Part shown: positions 63,819 through 64,000 of the stretch, in pieces
Layout: every line of letters begins with the position of its first letter
Position numbering within the stretch: position 1 is the first letter of the stretch
NCBI GenBank assembly: GCA_020722005.1
Contig: DYLP01000006.1
Location: forward strand, 1-64,000
DNA: 64,000 bases
Source: Melioribacter roseus
Lineage (GTDB): Bacteria > Bacteroidota > Ignavibacteria > Ignavibacteriales > Melioribacteraceae
Direction of reading: 5' to 3'
The notes under the pieces: generated by a model
What the model saw: the letters and a program-made list of their open reading frames with translations, nothing else
Told to the model about the DNA's origin: nothing
Databases searched by the model: none
Translations under genes and position numbers: made by a program

Positions 63819-64000
63819 TGAAAAGTTGGTCATTAATTCTAATTTCGATAATTATAGTATTATACGGCTGTGAAGTGTCAAATTTCGAACCAGAAGCGCA
63901 TAACTTCAGGTTCGAGCAATTAGCCGGTTGTCAAACTCTCGTTTATCAGAATAACCTAGATAAGTCGACCACAAAGGACAGTTGTTTTAATTACAGCTTT
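63818..64000 (+). CDS. Lipoprotein, cut by the window end
   Basis: The first 61 codons are visible, starting at the ATG that shares a base with the stop of the previous gene. There is a lipoprotein signal with lipobox VLYGC (Cys18), then a polar region (EPEAHNFRFEQLAGCQT). The remainder lies outside the window, so neither length nor function can be judged. It is probably co-expressed with the preceding exported protein. Confidence 0.6.
   Translation, partial: MKSWSLILISIIIVLYGCEVSNFEPEAHNFRFEQLAGCQTLVYQNNLDKSTTKDSCFNYSF

Overview
The window looks like chromosome from a low-GC, Gram-negative member of the Bacteroidota/Ignavibacteria group, possibly a Melioribacter/Ignavibacterium relative. 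This rests on a type IX secretion-style C-terminal domain (24907-27444), a complete Bat aerotolerance operon, Kdo/LPS-export genes, BshA, LytTR/LytS signalling and LiaF-like proteins. The lineage is inferred from gene content only; no rRNA marker is present. Most genes are packed in operons with 4-bp overlaps.

Layout. 1-2112: tRNA-Arg(CCU) with a good promoter, a small membrane protein and MgtE. 2202-11018: a CoA-acylating aldehyde dehydrogenase with a probable C-terminal encapsulation tail, then a wrecked LytS/LytT two-component operon with two LiaF-like genes. Its response regulator is cut in two by a segment of about 4.1 kb (4231-8351). The segment is bounded by 78-bp direct repeats that are right ends of an IS1595-like element, and it carries xth, a ferritin/VIT1 fusion (MbfA-like), a broken feoB, a half-size TauE and an IS1595 transposase tail. 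11156-12905: a THEP1-like NTPase with a polytopic membrane protein, and a decayed AhpD-like gene. 13126-15998: sugar-nucleotide genes (galE, rfbC, ugd). 16000-24838: two inverted-repeat elements, an unusual Rossmann protein, PTS IIA, hisS, rlmB, bshA, a PfkB kinase and an rfbD homologue. 24907-27444: an 845-aa DUF3160 protein with a sorting domain.

27705-36982 (minus) is an envelope block: lptB, an OstA/LptA-like gene, lptC, kdsD, an unknown gene, kdsC, kdsA, ruvB, an acyltransferase-like membrane protein, a B12-binding protein, kdsB and gatC. It covers ribulose-5-phosphate to CMP-Kdo plus part of the LPS exporter. 37002-47666 (minus) holds a VWA lipoprotein and the Bat operon (MoxR, DUF58, BatD-like, BatA, BatB, BatC, BatD, BatE) followed by an M48 protease. 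47844-56940 is mixed: a lipoprotein class II aldolase, a frameshifted lipocalin, DUF1028, FKBP, TrxB, QueG, Rieske, an MBL-fold enzyme, an exported EEP phosphatase, ferredoxin, TPM and LemA. 56954-64000: UPF0210 with an ACT protein, an operon of an exported YidD-like protein with two related membrane proteins, an acyl-CoA dehydrogenase, rlmN and two exported proteins, the last cut by the window edge.

Several genes are broken (lytS, lytT, feoB, blc, an AhpD-like gene). At least two of the frameshifts lie in homopolymers, so read errors must be excluded before they are called real. Assignments come from reading protein motifs by eye; no database search was possible.
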